Source: RHLJ01 sp965222205 (GTDB lineage: Bacteria; Bacteroidota; Rhodothermia; Balneolales; Balneolaceae). From it: 64,000 bases of DNA. Location of the stretch: assembly GCA_965222205.1 (NCBI GenBank), contig OZ244932.1:3286001-3350000 (forward strand), in the 5' to 3' direction. Made by a program: the position numbers and the translations under genes. Below the pieces are notes generated by a model, which saw only the letters and a list, made by a program, of their open reading frames with translations, ran no database searches and was not told where the DNA came from. Shown piece after piece: positions 50,010 to 59,249 of the stretch; position 1 is the stretch's first letter, and each line of letters opens with the position of its first letter.

Positions 50010-51413
50010 ATGAGTAGAATACAATCAAATACAGGTATGAATAGGACACTAATAATTCTGGTAGTAGTATTATTTCTAAAAGCATGTTTAAACGAGAATG
50101 ACCAATTACTGATTTTTGGAGCTCAAATAATTGATGTTACGAATGGACAAATCTTAAATGATAATGCAGTTTTAGTTCAGGATGGAGTAATAAAAGAAAT
50201 AGGGTTGTATGAAGAATTAATCGACCGATACAGGACTGCGAAGAAAAAAGATGCTTCAAATAAATATCTGGTTCCAGGATTATGGGATTCTCACGTTCAC
50301 GTAGACCAGTTGTCTTATGAACCAGACCATTCTTTGGATATGCTAAGTTTATATACAATGAATGGAGTTACATCTATCAGAGAAATGGGTGGCGATTGGA
50401 ATGCTATAAAACCGATGAAGTTAGCTTCAACAACCAGAAAAGACCTGCCTGAAATATATTCAGCAGGTCCAATTTTTGAGAATAAGGCATTTATTGATTG
50501 GGTAGCGGAAATTGATAATGATCCCGAATTTAAAGAGCAAAGAATAGGCCTGACTACTGTTGAAAAAGTTAAAGCTAAGATGGATTCAGTAATAGATCTT
50601 GGAGTAGACTTTTTAAAAATCAGGACGGCTCCTTCAGCAGAAGTTTTCTTTGAATTAATTGATCAGGCTGAGCAAAAAGGGATCAAAGTATTTGGGCACG
50701 TTGACAGTAAAGTAGATCTATATGAAGCTGTAGACGCTGGCATCGGCTCTCTTGAACATTTTGACATTTTTCAACTAAGTGGCATGACCGATTCTAAAAT
50801 GGATTCAATTATAATTCGAATGAAAGAATTGAATACTGGATATAGCCCCACTCTAATTTATTTTAAGAGATTTCGAATCTATGAAAAAGAGGAGCAACGC
50901 AATTTCTTAGAAGACAGTCTTTCAAAAAAATATAGTCAAAGCGCCTTTGTTTCGAACAGCCTTCGAGACAAAGCTTTTCTGTCGCTTCGTAGAGCTGAAG
51001 AGTCACAAGTACCATGGAAAGAACTGGAAGAAAACTTTTTGAAATTTGCTGAAAGAATTGTAGAAGAAGGAGTATTTGTTTTGGCAGGAACAGACGGTGC
51101 AAATGGATTAATTATTCCAGGGTTTAGTTTACATGAAGAGCTTGAACTTTACAGCGTAGAGTTAAAAATGAGTAATCTCAGCATTTTACAGTCTGCAACG
51201 ATAAATCCAGCCAGAGTTTTGGGTATTAATAATCTAGGGATTATCGAAGAGGGTTATCAGGCCAACATTCTTGTGTTAGACGCAAACCCATTAGATGACA
51301 TCCAAAACTTGAATAGAATTAACTCTGTAATCAATAAAGGGTATTTAATAGAAAGAAGTGAAATAGAAAAGACTCTGGACAGGGTAATAAAGAAGAACAT
51401 AAGTAACCATTAA
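50010..51413 (+). CDS. Amidohydrolase-family lipoprotein (prolidase/imidazolonepropionase-like)
   Basis: A 467-residue exported metal hydrolase. The N-terminus has a membrane signal with lipobox FLKAC (Cys26 from ATG 50010; ATG 50037 is an alternative start). The TIM-barrel metal residues follow: PGLWDSH95-V-H97VDQ, FGHVDSKVDLYEA, SLEHFDIF and AGTDGANGLIIPGFSLHEEL. The C-terminal beta-sandwich return ATINPARVLGINNLGIIEEG and ANILVLDANP is typical. Members cleave Xaa-Pro or other amides; the substrate here is unknown. It is AT-richer than its neighbours to the left, which might hint at later acquisition. Confidence 0.85.
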   Translation: MSRIQSNTGMNRTLIILVVVLFLKACLNENDQLLIFGAQIIDVTNGQILNDNAVLVQDGVIKEIGLYEELIDRYRTAKKKDASNKYLVPGLWDSHVHVDQLSYEPDHSLDMLSLYTMNGVTSIREMGGDWNAIKPMKLASTTRKDLPEIYSAGPIFENKAFIDWVAEIDNDPEFKEQRIGLTTVEKVKAKMDSVIDLGVDFLKIRTAPSAEVFFELIDQAEQKGIKVFGHVDSKVDLYEAVDAGIGSLEHFDIFQLSGMTDSKMDSIIIRMKELNTGYSPTLIYFKRFRIYEKEEQRNFLEDSLSKKYSQSAFVSNSLRDKAFLSLRRAEESQVPWKELEENFLKFAERIVEEGVFVLAGTDGANGLIIPGFSLHEELELYSVELKMSNLSILQSATINPARVLGINNLGIIEEGYQANILVLDANPLDDIQNLNRINSVINKGYLIERSEIEKTLDRVIKKNISNH

Positions 51414-51469
51414 CGAAACTAACATGAGAGGTATGCGTAGGCTACTCTCGTTAACAAAATTGGGACACC

Positions 51470-52399
51470 ATGAAATCAGTAAAAGTTTTTTTGAAAAGTA
51501 TGTATGCAGCGAGCTTTGTGGCTGTATTTGTTTTAATGATGACAGTAGATGCTTTAGCACGTCAGGCCTATACAACTCAGGAATTTAGCGTATCAGATAA
51601 CTCTAATATTGAAGTGAGAACCTCGGGTGGCAGTATTGAAGTATTTGGTGAAAATACTGATGAAGTACGGGTAGAAATGTACGTTCGGAAACGGGGAAGA
51701 TTATTAGATCAGGGAGATACCGACTTAGATGAATGGGATATACGAATTGAAAAACAAGGCAATACCGTATACGCCATTGCCAAGAGGGAAGGGCGAAGCT
51801 GGGGCAGAAACAATTTGAGTATTTCTTTTAAGGTATACGCCCCGGTCAAATCTAAAACAGATTTAAGAACTTCTGGTGGAAGTCTTCATTTAGAAAATCT
51901 CCAGGGTAATCAGATGGCGAGAACCAGCGGCGGAAGTATCGAAGCAGATAATATTGGTGGAGACATCAAACTGAAAACTTCTGGTGGCAGTATTACCATT
52001 AACGATATTGAGGGAACCGTTGAAGCAAACACCAGCGGTGGAAGAATAAGAGCTGAAAATGTAACCGGCGGAATTGATGCAAGAACCAGTGGTGGTAGTA
52101 TCACACTGGAACGGGTATCAGGTAATGTGGAAGCGAAAACAAGTGGCGGAAGCATTGAAGCAGAAGTGTTAGACCCGGATGATTTTATAGAACTCAGGAC
52201 CTCGGGTGGAAGTATTACCGTATATGTTCCAAAAGATTTAGGCTACGATATTGACTTAGGTGGTAACAGAGTTCGCGCCGATCTGCACAATTTTCAGGGA
52301 GAGCTTGATAAAAACGATATGGAAGGGAAAATGAACGGGGGCGGAACAAAACTAAGAGCAAGAACTTCCGGTGGTTCTATCAATTTAAGATACTTGTAG
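51470..52399 (+). CDS. Exported DUF4097-type beta-helix protein with TSGGSI repeats
   Basis: A 309-residue protein with a signal peptide ending near DALARQ. The body contains nine TSGG units: RTSGGSIEV, RTSGGSLHL, RTSGGSIEAD, KTSGGSITI, NTSGGRIRA, RTSGGSITL, KTSGGSIEA, RTSGGSITV and the final RTSGGSINL. The inner seven recur about every 19-20 residues, as expected for rungs of a right-handed beta-helix. This is the DUF4097 (putative adhesin) pattern. Such proteins are often encoded near ECF sigma or anti-sigma genes, but none is adjacent here. A strong terminator follows. Confidence 0.85.
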   Translation: MKSVKVFLKSMYAASFVAVFVLMMTVDALARQAYTTQEFSVSDNSNIEVRTSGGSIEVFGENTDEVRVEMYVRKRGRLLDQGDTDLDEWDIRIEKQGNTVYAIAKREGRSWGRNNLSISFKVYAPVKSKTDLRTSGGSLHLENLQGNQMARTSGGSIEADNIGGDIKLKTSGGSITINDIEGTVEANTSGGRIRAENVTGGIDARTSGGSITLERVSGNVEAKTSGGSIEAEVLDPDDFIELRTSGGSITVYVPKDLGYDIDLGGNRVRADLHNFQGELDKNDMEGKMNGGGTKLRARTSGGSINLRYL

Positions 52400-52434
52400 A
52401 CACGTTAACTCCAAGATTAGTTAGTTACAAAGCC

Positions 52435-52468
52435 AAAAGGCGAAGGATGATATCCTTCGCCTTTTTTT
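52435..52468 (+). terminator. Rho-independent terminator after the TSGGSI protein
   Basis: A perfect 14-bp stem (52435-52448 with 52452-52465) with loop GAT, followed by a T-run to 52468. Confidence 0.92.
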
Positions 52469-52635
52469 GTTTCCACATTCGCGACCGCGGTTTTAATCAG
52501 GAGATTGCTTCGTAGACTGAATACGAGGTTTGAAGACCCTTAATTTTTGTTGAATGGCTTTCTCAACAAAAAGCGGTATTTTTCATTGGAACAAAAAAGA
52601 CGAAAGAGTATTTATATCTCATCAGTGATTTATTA

Positions 52636-52830
52636 ATGGAAGAAAAGGAACGCCCGGGCTTTGAAGAGGCTTTAAAAGAATTGGAATCGATAGTGAACAA
52701 ATTGGAAAACGATGAGACAACACTGGAAGATTCTGTAAAGCTGTACGAGAAAGGTATTGAGTTGTCCAAATTTTGTACTGAAATCCTCGAGCAGGCAGAG
52801 CTTCGAATTGAACAAGTAAACGAAGCTTAA
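52636..52830 (+). CDS. xseB: XseB, exodeoxyribonuclease VII small subunit
   Basis: A 64-residue protein of normal length for the small subunit, which surrounds and regulates the XseA nuclease. The family pattern is complete: FEEALKELESIVNKLEN, LEDSVKLYEKGIELSKFC and ILEQAELRIEQV. dxs starts 22 bp downstream, a neighbour order (xseB-dxs, often with ispA between) widespread in bacteria. xseA lies elsewhere. Confidence 0.93.
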   Translation: MEEKERPGFEEALKELESIVNKLENDETTLEDSVKLYEKGIELSKFCTEILEQAELRIEQVNEA

Positions 52831-52852
52831 TCAGCAATTAGATTTTTGATTC

Positions 52853-54772
52853 ATGTCGAATAATGAATACATCCCGAAACCAGGTCCGCTGTTAGCGAAG
52901 ATTGATTCGCCCGAGGACCTGAAGAAATTAGCTCCTGAGCAACTGCAGGATGTGTGCGATGAGCTTAGAGAATACATTATTGACATCGTTTCTGTATTTG
53001 GGGGACATTTTGGCGCCAGCCTTGGAGTTGTTGAGCTTACTACTGCGCTTCATTATGTATACAATGCTCCTGCAGATAAAATTGTATGGGATGTCGGTCA
53101 CCAGGCTTATGGTCATAAAATTTTAACCGGACGGCGAGATGACTTTCATACAAACCGTACCTACGGTGGTATTTCAGGATTTCCAAAACGCTCTGAAAGT
53201 GAATACGACGCTTTTGGGGTAGGGCATTCATCTACCTCTATTTCTGCAGCCCTTGGTATGGCAGTTGCCCATGACTTGAACGGCAAGAATAATAAAGCTA
53301 TCGCGATTATAGGAGATGGGGCCATGACCGGTGGTCAGGCTTTCGAGGCGCTAAATAATGCGGGAGGGATGAATAGCGATATACTGGTGATCCTGAATGA
53401 CAACCGGATGTCTATCGACCCGAATGTGGGTGCACTCAAAGAATATTTAGCGGATGTAACCTCAAGCCGAACCTTCAATAAATTCAGGGATGAAGTGTAT
53501 GATTTGCTCGGGCACTTTAAATCGGCTGGTGAGAAGATGAGGAAAGTTGCTTCACGGTTGGAATCTGCTATGCTGGCGGCACTTACTCCGGGATCCCTAT
53601 TTCGTTCACTTGGGTTTAAATACTACGGTCCGATGGACGGCCATGATGTAAATAACCTGCGAAAAACTTTGGAAGACCTTAAAGAAGTTAAAGGGCCAAA
53701 GCTTCTTCATATAGTTACTGTGAAAGGAAAAGGATTTGCTCCTGCCGAAAGGGAACAAACCAAGTGGCACGCACAAAGTAGTCCGTTTGATAAAATTACC
53801 GGCGATTCGCTTAAGCCGAAGTCAACTAAGAAATCCGCGCCAAAATATCAGGACGTATTTGGAGAGGCGCTGGTTGAGCTTGCCGAAAAAGATGAACGAA
53901 TTGTAAGTATGACCCCGGCAATGCCAAGTGGCTCAAGTCTATGGCCAATGATGAACCGATTCCCGGAACGAGCTTTCGATGTTGGAATCGCTGAACAACA
54001 TGCGGTGACTTTTGCCGCAGGATTAGCAACCGAAGGCAAAAAAGCATTTTGCGCAATCTATTCAACCTTTTTACAGCGTGGATTTGACCAATTAGTGCAT
54101 GACGTAGCCATTCAGAAATTACCTGTTGTATTTTGTATTGATCGGGCAGGAGTAGTTGGAGCAGATGGCCCAACTCACCACGGAGCATACGATACAGCCT
54201 ACATGCGCTCCATCCCAAACCTGATTATTTCTTCCCCACTGAATGAGCAGGATTTGAGAGACATGATGTTTACTGCTTCCGAATATGACGAGCAAGCCTG
54301 GGCAATCCGTTACCCGAGAGGAGCTTCAACAGGAATGGAAGTTAGGGAAGGGTTTCAAGCCATCGAAATCGGAAAAGGAATTTGTCTGAGAGAAGGAGAG
54401 AGCGTTGCAGTACTAAGTTTTGGTCCGATCGGAAAGTACGTATCCGAAGCAGCCAATCAACTTTCTGAAGAAGGAATTGAAATTGGGCACTATGATATGC
54501 GCTTCGCCAAGCCTATTGATGAAGAGCTTCTGGATGAAATCTGCCTTAAATACGATCACATCATTACATTGGAAGACGGTGCCCGACTGGGTGGCTTCGG
54601 AAGCGCAGTTGCAGAATATCTGGCAGAAAAAGAGAGCAAGCCTACCTTAAAAATTATGGGACTTCCCGATCGAATCATCGAACACGGCACACAGGAAGAA
54701 CTCCACACCGAAGTTGGGATTGATGTTGAGGGAGTTGTTGAGAACGTTAGAAAAGTTCTGGTCAAAGCATAA
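52853..54772 (+). CDS. dxs: Dxs, 1-deoxy-D-xylulose-5-phosphate synthase
   Basis: The thiamine diphosphate enzyme that starts the MEP isoprenoid pathway from pyruvate and glyceraldehyde-3-phosphate. The 639-residue length is normal. Signatures in order: HFGASLGVVELTTALHYV, WDVGHQAYGHKILTGRR, the ThDP motif GDGAMTGGQAFEALNNAG, then the second-domain RAFDVGIAEQHAVTFAAG, YSTFLQRGFDQLVHDVA and DRAGVVGADGPTHHGAYD. All catalytic His residues I can place are present. Transcribed after xseB. Confidence 0.96.
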   Translation: MSNNEYIPKPGPLLAKIDSPEDLKKLAPEQLQDVCDELREYIIDIVSVFGGHFGASLGVVELTTALHYVYNAPADKIVWDVGHQAYGHKILTGRRDDFHTNRTYGGISGFPKRSESEYDAFGVGHSSTSISAALGMAVAHDLNGKNNKAIAIIGDGAMTGGQAFEALNNAGGMNSDILVILNDNRMSIDPNVGALKEYLADVTSSRTFNKFRDEVYDLLGHFKSAGEKMRKVASRLESAMLAALTPGSLFRSLGFKYYGPMDGHDVNNLRKTLEDLKEVKGPKLLHIVTVKGKGFAPAEREQTKWHAQSSPFDKITGDSLKPKSTKKSAPKYQDVFGEALVELAEKDERIVSMTPAMPSGSSLWPMMNRFPERAFDVGIAEQHAVTFAAGLATEGKKAFCAIYSTFLQRGFDQLVHDVAIQKLPVVFCIDRAGVVGADGPTHHGAYDTAYMRSIPNLIISSPLNEQDLRDMMFTASEYDEQAWAIRYPRGASTGMEVREGFQAIEIGKGICLREGESVAVLSFGPIGKYVSEAANQLSEEGIEIGHYDMRFAKPIDEELLDEICLKYDHIITLEDGARLGGFGSAVAEYLAEKESKPTLKIMGLPDRIIEHGTQEELHTEVGIDVEGVVENVRKVLVKA

Positions 54773-54822
54773 TATTATCGAGGATAAACTAAAGCCTCTC
54801 CGATTTTGATTACGAACTCCGG

Positions 54823-55437
54823 ATGAAAAACATATCCATACTTTTATCAACCGTTCTGCTAATTTCTTGTAGCAATGAAGAGATTCCTATTATAAAAGGG
54901 CAAGTTGTTCTTTCTGATGGCACACCAGTTAGCAAAGCAGACATACATGTCTCATATCAGTGGTCACCAGTAGCTAAGAGTATGCCAAATACCATTTACA
55001 GTTTCCAAGTTCAGGAATATGGCAAAGTTAGCTTAGCATCCTATAGTTACGGAACTGGAAATTTGGTGGAAATATTGGTAGAGCAAGAATTAAGTCCGGG
55101 ATCATATACAGTTCCTATATCAGACAGCTTATATACGAACGGGATCTATAACTTCGTTTTAATAATTAATAGTAAGCGAACTAATAACCGGATATTATTT
55201 TCTAAAAATGCTGAACATTTGATAGGTGTAAAACCACTTACAACCACTAATAACGCTGGTGATTTCTTGATCGTAACTGATTATCTGGGAATCGGAGAAA
55301 CATTTAATAACGGTGGGGAAGTAAGAGTTACTAATCAAATAGAGTTTATTGCGATCAAAGACAGCACAATTATTACTCGCGATACAGTATTTATTGATGA
55401 GAGTAAGACAAGCGAAATACTATTGATTGTTGAATAA
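54823..55437 (+). CDS. Lipoprotein of unknown function
   Basis: A 204-residue lipoprotein. The lipobox is VLLISC (Cys16). The first folded part, IKGQVVLSDGTPVSKADIHV, looks like a carboxypeptidase-regulatory-like or FlgD-like Ig domain (about 24-110), and the rest is beta-rich. I do not recognise a specific family. Its stop codon is directly followed by the queA ATG, so the two are probably co-transcribed, though no functional tie is apparent. Confidence 0.7.
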   Translation: MKNISILLSTVLLISCSNEEIPIIKGQVVLSDGTPVSKADIHVSYQWSPVAKSMPNTIYSFQVQEYGKVSLASYSYGTGNLVEILVEQELSPGSYTVPISDSLYTNGIYNFVLIINSKRTNNRILFSKNAEHLIGVKPLTTTNNAGDFLIVTDYLGIGETFNNGGEVRVTNQIEFIAIKDSTIITRDTVFIDESKTSEILLIVE

Positions 55438-56439
55438 ATGAAATACACCCTATCTGATTTCGATTTTACTCTCCCTGAAGAACTCATTGCGCAATCTCCG
55501 GCGCATCCCAGAGATCATGCACGTCTGCTTATTTATGATCGGGCAACTCAGGAAATAACGGACGACTACTTCTACAATCTTGGTAACTACCTCCATCCCC
55601 AAACCACGCTGGCAGTAAATAACAGTAAAGTAGAAAAGTGCAGGTTGATGTTTAACGGGGGCAAGAAAGAGCTGTTTGTAACTTCTGTTCGGAATAATAA
55701 CACGGTAGAAGCGCTGGTTCGACCCGGTAAAAAATTCAGGGAGGGAAAGGACGTTGAGCTTGCAGATGGAATCACTGCAAAAGTAACGCACGTTGCTGAA
55801 GACGGACTGCGCACCATCATTCTTTCTCATGATCTGGATGCTCCAGAATTAGAACCATATAAATACACCCCATTTCCTCCATATATTGCGCAGGATGAAT
55901 CCTTGGCAGATGAGTATCAAACCGTATATGCAAAGGATTTAGGTAGCAAAGCCGCACCAACGGCAGGGCTTCATTTCACTGATGAGCTACTTAAGAAACT
56001 CAATCAACAGGGAATAAAAAAATCTGAAGTAACGCTGCATGTTGGACTTGGAACCTTCGCTCCTGTTAAAACCGAAAAGCTGGATGAACACGTAATGCAC
56101 AGCGAGTGGTACCAGCTCGACAAGAAAACAGCAACAGAACTAAATAAAGCGAAACACCTTACTGCAGTCGGCACAACAAGTGTTCGGGTTTTGGAATCGA
56201 TCATAGATTCAGGTAGAAACTTTAAAGCCGGCAGCGGAGATACCGACATCTTCATTACTCCCGGATACGAGTTTAAAGCGGTTGATTCACTCATCACCAA
56301 CTTTCACCTTCCTAAGAGTACGCTGCTCATGTTGGTCTCAGCCTTTATGGGGTTTGAGGAAATGCACCGGCTTTATCAGCACGCTATCGCTCAGAAATAT
56401 CGGTTTTATTCTTTCGGGGATGGGATGCTGATTCTTTAG
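55438..56439 (+). CDS. queA: QueA, S-adenosylmethionine:tRNA ribosyltransferase-isomerase
   Basis: Adds the epoxycyclopentanediol ring to preQ1 in tRNA during queuosine synthesis. The 333-residue product has normal length and the family segments DFDFTLPEELIAQSPAHPRD, PPYIAQDESLADEYQTVYAK, GSKAAPTAGLHFTDELL, TLHVGLGTFAPVKTE, VGTTSVRVLES and NFHLPKSTLLMLVSAFMG. No frameshift. Other queuosine genes are not in the window. Confidence 0.95.
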   Translation: MKYTLSDFDFTLPEELIAQSPAHPRDHARLLIYDRATQEITDDYFYNLGNYLHPQTTLAVNNSKVEKCRLMFNGGKKELFVTSVRNNNTVEALVRPGKKFREGKDVELADGITAKVTHVAEDGLRTIILSHDLDAPELEPYKYTPFPPYIAQDESLADEYQTVYAKDLGSKAAPTAGLHFTDELLKKLNQQGIKKSEVTLHVGLGTFAPVKTEKLDEHVMHSEWYQLDKKTATELNKAKHLTAVGTTSVRVLESIIDSGRNFKAGSGDTDIFITPGYEFKAVDSLITNFHLPKSTLLMLVSAFMGFEEMHRLYQHAIAQKYRFYSFGDGMLIL

Positions 56440-56575
56440 TTAGAATGATTCTAAAATAATCGGAGATAGAGAGTTACTGAAAGCCCTGCCTGTACAGAAA
56501 AGCGCTTTTGGTGTAAACCTGAATCGCCAAAATGTTTTTAACTGAAAACGTTACGAAATCACCTTAAAAAATTAG

Positions 56576-56583
56576 TATCTTTA
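56576..56583 (+). promoter_or_regulatory. Putative -7 element of the nqr operon
   Basis: TATCTTTA followed by CCGCCCTT resembles the Bacteroidota -7 box and is nearly identical to the sequence before nadC (41458). It lies about 85 bp before the nqrA ATG. A TTG partner at ideal spacing is not evident. Confidence 0.4.
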
Positions 56584-56665
56584 CCGCCCTTGAATTATTT
56601 GTTTCTGTTCGTTGTTGGAACAGCTAATTCATACCTAAACCTAATAATCGATTTCTGAATTATAA

Positions 56666-58027
56666 ATGTCAGACGTTATAAAGATTAAGCGCGGTGTAGA
56701 TATCAATTTGGTGGGGGAAGCAGAAACAGAATTTGCAGCTCCCGTTCCGGTTGAAACCGTAGCTATAAAACCAACCGATTTTAAAGGGGTTCGCTTCAAG
56801 CTTTCTGTTAAAGAAGGCGACGAGGTTAAAGCCGGAACTCCACTTTTATACAATAAGGACGATGAAGCAGTTAAGTTTACCTCTCCGGTAAGTGGCGAAG
56901 TTGCACAAGTCGTTCGTGGGGCGAAACGTAAAATTCTCGAAGTTCGGGTTCTTGCAGACAAAAAGAACGAATTTGAAGACTTCGGAAAAGCCGATCCTGT
57001 TGCTCTTGAAAGAGAACAGGTCGTGGAGAAAATGGCCGCTTCAGGTTGCTGGACTTTTCTGAAGCAACGTCCCTACAATATTGTAGCAGAGACTTCAAAA
57101 ACTCCCAAAGCGATTTTTATCTCAGGATTTGATTCTGCTCCCCTGGCACCTGATTTGGGTTTGTTGCTGGAAGGAAATGCAAAAGAATTCCAGACAGGAA
57201 TTAATGCACTCGCCAAACTAACTTCCGGTCAGGTTCATCTTGGATTAAATGCTTCCAAGCCTGTAGGTCGGGTTCTTTCCAGTGTGAAAGGAGTGAAAGT
57301 TTCTAAATATGAAGGTCCACATCCGGCTGGATTAGTAGGTGTTCAAATCGCCCAAAATGATCCAATCAATAAAGGCGAAACGGTATGGACGATTAATCCT
57401 GAGCACGTAGTTATTATTGGTCGTTTATTCCTGGAAGGAAAATTTGATGCCCGCATCAATATTGCGATGGCGGGATCGGAAGTAAAAGGGCGGAAGTACT
57501 ACGCGACCATCCTTGGCGCTGCTGTTAAAAACTTCTTAGAAGGCAATACTTCAGATAAGAAAAACCGGATAATTTCCGGTAATGTGCTTACAGGCACAAA
57601 AATTGAAGCCGAAGGATACCTTGGAACTTACGATCGACAGATCACGGTAATCCCGGAAGGGGAAGATCCGGAGATGTTTGGCTGGCTGATTCCAAAACCG
57701 GACAAGTTTAGTATTTCGAGAGCACTTCCATCGTGGTTTCAACGACAGATTGGAAATCCAACCTATGAGTTAGATACTAATCTTCATGGGGAGCGACGTG
57801 CATTCGTAGTAACTGGACAGTACGAAGAAGTATTTCCATTCGATATTTACCCGGTACAGCTTATCAAGGCTATTATGACGGAAGATATCGAGCGGATGGA
57901 AAACCTTGGTATTTATGAGGTGGTTGAAGAAGATTTTGCTTTGTGTGAAGTAGTTTGCACATCAAAAATTCCGGTTCAGGAAACGGTTCGAAAAGGGCTC
58001 GCCCTGATGAAAGAAGAAGTTGGTTAG
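56666..58027 (+). CDS. nqrA: NqrA, Na+-translocating NADH:quinone reductase subunit A
   Basis: The cytoplasmic subunit of the sodium-pumping NADH:quinone oxidoreductase. The 453-residue protein matches the family: IKRGVDINLVGEAE at the start, PTDFKGVRFKLSVKEGD, SPVSGEVAQVVRGAKRKILE, and a late segment GEDPEMFGWLIPKPDKFSIS. First gene of a six-gene operon in canonical order A-B-C-D-E-F; nqrB follows after 26 bp. Confidence 0.95.
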   Translation: MSDVIKIKRGVDINLVGEAETEFAAPVPVETVAIKPTDFKGVRFKLSVKEGDEVKAGTPLLYNKDDEAVKFTSPVSGEVAQVVRGAKRKILEVRVLADKKNEFEDFGKADPVALEREQVVEKMAASGCWTFLKQRPYNIVAETSKTPKAIFISGFDSAPLAPDLGLLLEGNAKEFQTGINALAKLTSGQVHLGLNASKPVGRVLSSVKGVKVSKYEGPHPAGLVGVQIAQNDPINKGETVWTINPEHVVIIGRLFLEGKFDARINIAMAGSEVKGRKYYATILGAAVKNFLEGNTSDKKNRIISGNVLTGTKIEAEGYLGTYDRQITVIPEGEDPEMFGWLIPKPDKFSISRALPSWFQRQIGNPTYELDTNLHGERRAFVVTGQYEEVFPFDIYPVQLIKAIMTEDIERMENLGIYEVVEEDFALCEVVCTSKIPVQETVRKGLALMKEEVG

Positions 58028-58053
58028 TGAATTAAACAAGCTGAAAGTAACTA

Positions 58054-59247
58054 ATGAAAGCATTACACAATTTTGTAGAAGGTAAGATTAAGCCAAACTT
58101 TGAGGAAGGCGCAAAGCTGGAAAAACTGTGGCCGGTGTATGATGGTTTGTACACCTTCCTTTTTGTGCCGGGACACACAGCACATAGCGGTGCACATATA
58201 CGTGACGGTATTGATCTAAAAAGAACAATGAACACAGTAATTACCGCTCTGATTCCATGCTTGTTATTTGGAATGTGGAACGTAGGATATCATCATTACA
58301 ATGCCCTTGGTATGGATGTGACCTTCTTTGATCAGTTCCTCTTTGGTGCGATTAAAGTTCTCCCTATGGTTATTGTTTCTTATGGAGTAGGACTCGGTAT
58401 TGAATTTCTATTCTGTGTATTAAAAGGACATCAGATAGAGGAAGGTTACCTGGTAACCGGAATGCTAATTCCATTAATTATGCCGGTTGATCTACCGCTT
58501 TGGATGTTAGCTCTTTCTGTAATCTTTGCTGTTGTAATTGGAAAAGAGGTATTTGGCGGAACGGGAATGAATATCTTTAACCCGGCACTGCTCGCTCGTG
58601 CTTTTGCATTCTTTGCCTACCCAACTTGGATGTCTGGCGACAAAGTTTGGATTAATACAGATGTCGCCGAAGGTCAGGCTGTTGTAGATGGGTTCTCAGG
58701 AGCAACTATTCTTGGTGACTTGGCTACAACCGGAGCCTCTTCATATTCAGCATTTGAAGCATTCTTAGGATTGATCCCCGGTTCTGTTGGAGAAACATCA
58801 ACCTTGTTGATTATTGCAGGTGCCGGACTTTTGATTTTCACTGGTATCGGAAGCTGGAAAATTATGTTGAGTGGTGTGATTGGTGGAGCCACTATGGGAG
58901 TTATCTTTAATCTGGTAGCTCCATACGCAATCTCACCAGAGCAACAAGCATTCATGGCAGTTCCATTCTGGCAACAACTCATTTTCGGCGGATTTGCATT
59001 CGGAATTGTATTTATGGCAACCGACCCGGTGTCAGGTTCTCAAACTGAAAGAGGAAAGTGGGTATACGGATTTTTAATTGGGTTCTTCGCAATCATGATC
59101 AGAGTATTCAATCCGGCTTATCCGGAAGGAATTATGTTGGCGATTTTATTTATGAATACGATGGCTCCATTGATTGACCATTACGTAGTGGAAGCGAATA
59201 TCAAGAAACGACAAAAAAGATTAGCCCTTAAAACTACTGGAGCATAA
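58054..59247 (+). CDS. nqrB: NqrB, Na+-NQR membrane subunit with covalent FMN
   Basis: A 397-residue polytopic subunit that carries riboflavin and one covalent FMN and forms much of the sodium path. The flavinylation motif is S215-G-A-T218 in VVDGFSGATILGD, the usual NqrB site. Membrane helices include TVITALIPCLLFGMWNVG and the glycine-rich GGTGMNIFNPALLARAF region. ApbE, the enzyme that attaches FMN, is encoded just after nqrF. Confidence 0.96.
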   Translation: MKALHNFVEGKIKPNFEEGAKLEKLWPVYDGLYTFLFVPGHTAHSGAHIRDGIDLKRTMNTVITALIPCLLFGMWNVGYHHYNALGMDVTFFDQFLFGAIKVLPMVIVSYGVGLGIEFLFCVLKGHQIEEGYLVTGMLIPLIMPVDLPLWMLALSVIFAVVIGKEVFGGTGMNIFNPALLARAFAFFAYPTWMSGDKVWINTDVAEGQAVVDGFSGATILGDLATTGASSYSAFEAFLGLIPGSVGETSTLLIIAGAGLLIFTGIGSWKIMLSGVIGGATMGVIFNLVAPYAISPEQQAFMAVPFWQQLIFGGFAFGIVFMATDPVSGSQTERGKWVYGFLIGFFAIMIRVFNPAYPEGIMLAILFMNTMAPLIDHYVVEANIKKRQKRLALKTTGA

Positions 59248-59249
59248 TC

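Noticed and set aside
51910..52155. Minus-strand frame with repeated PPLVFAS-like units
   Set aside because: It is the antisense reading of the TSGGSI repeats and exists only because the repeats keep that frame open.
51600..52390. Regular short DNA repeats that could be mistaken for a CRISPR array
   Set aside because: The repeats encode TSGG protein units, vary at third positions and sit inside a signal-peptide gene; no cas genes are present.
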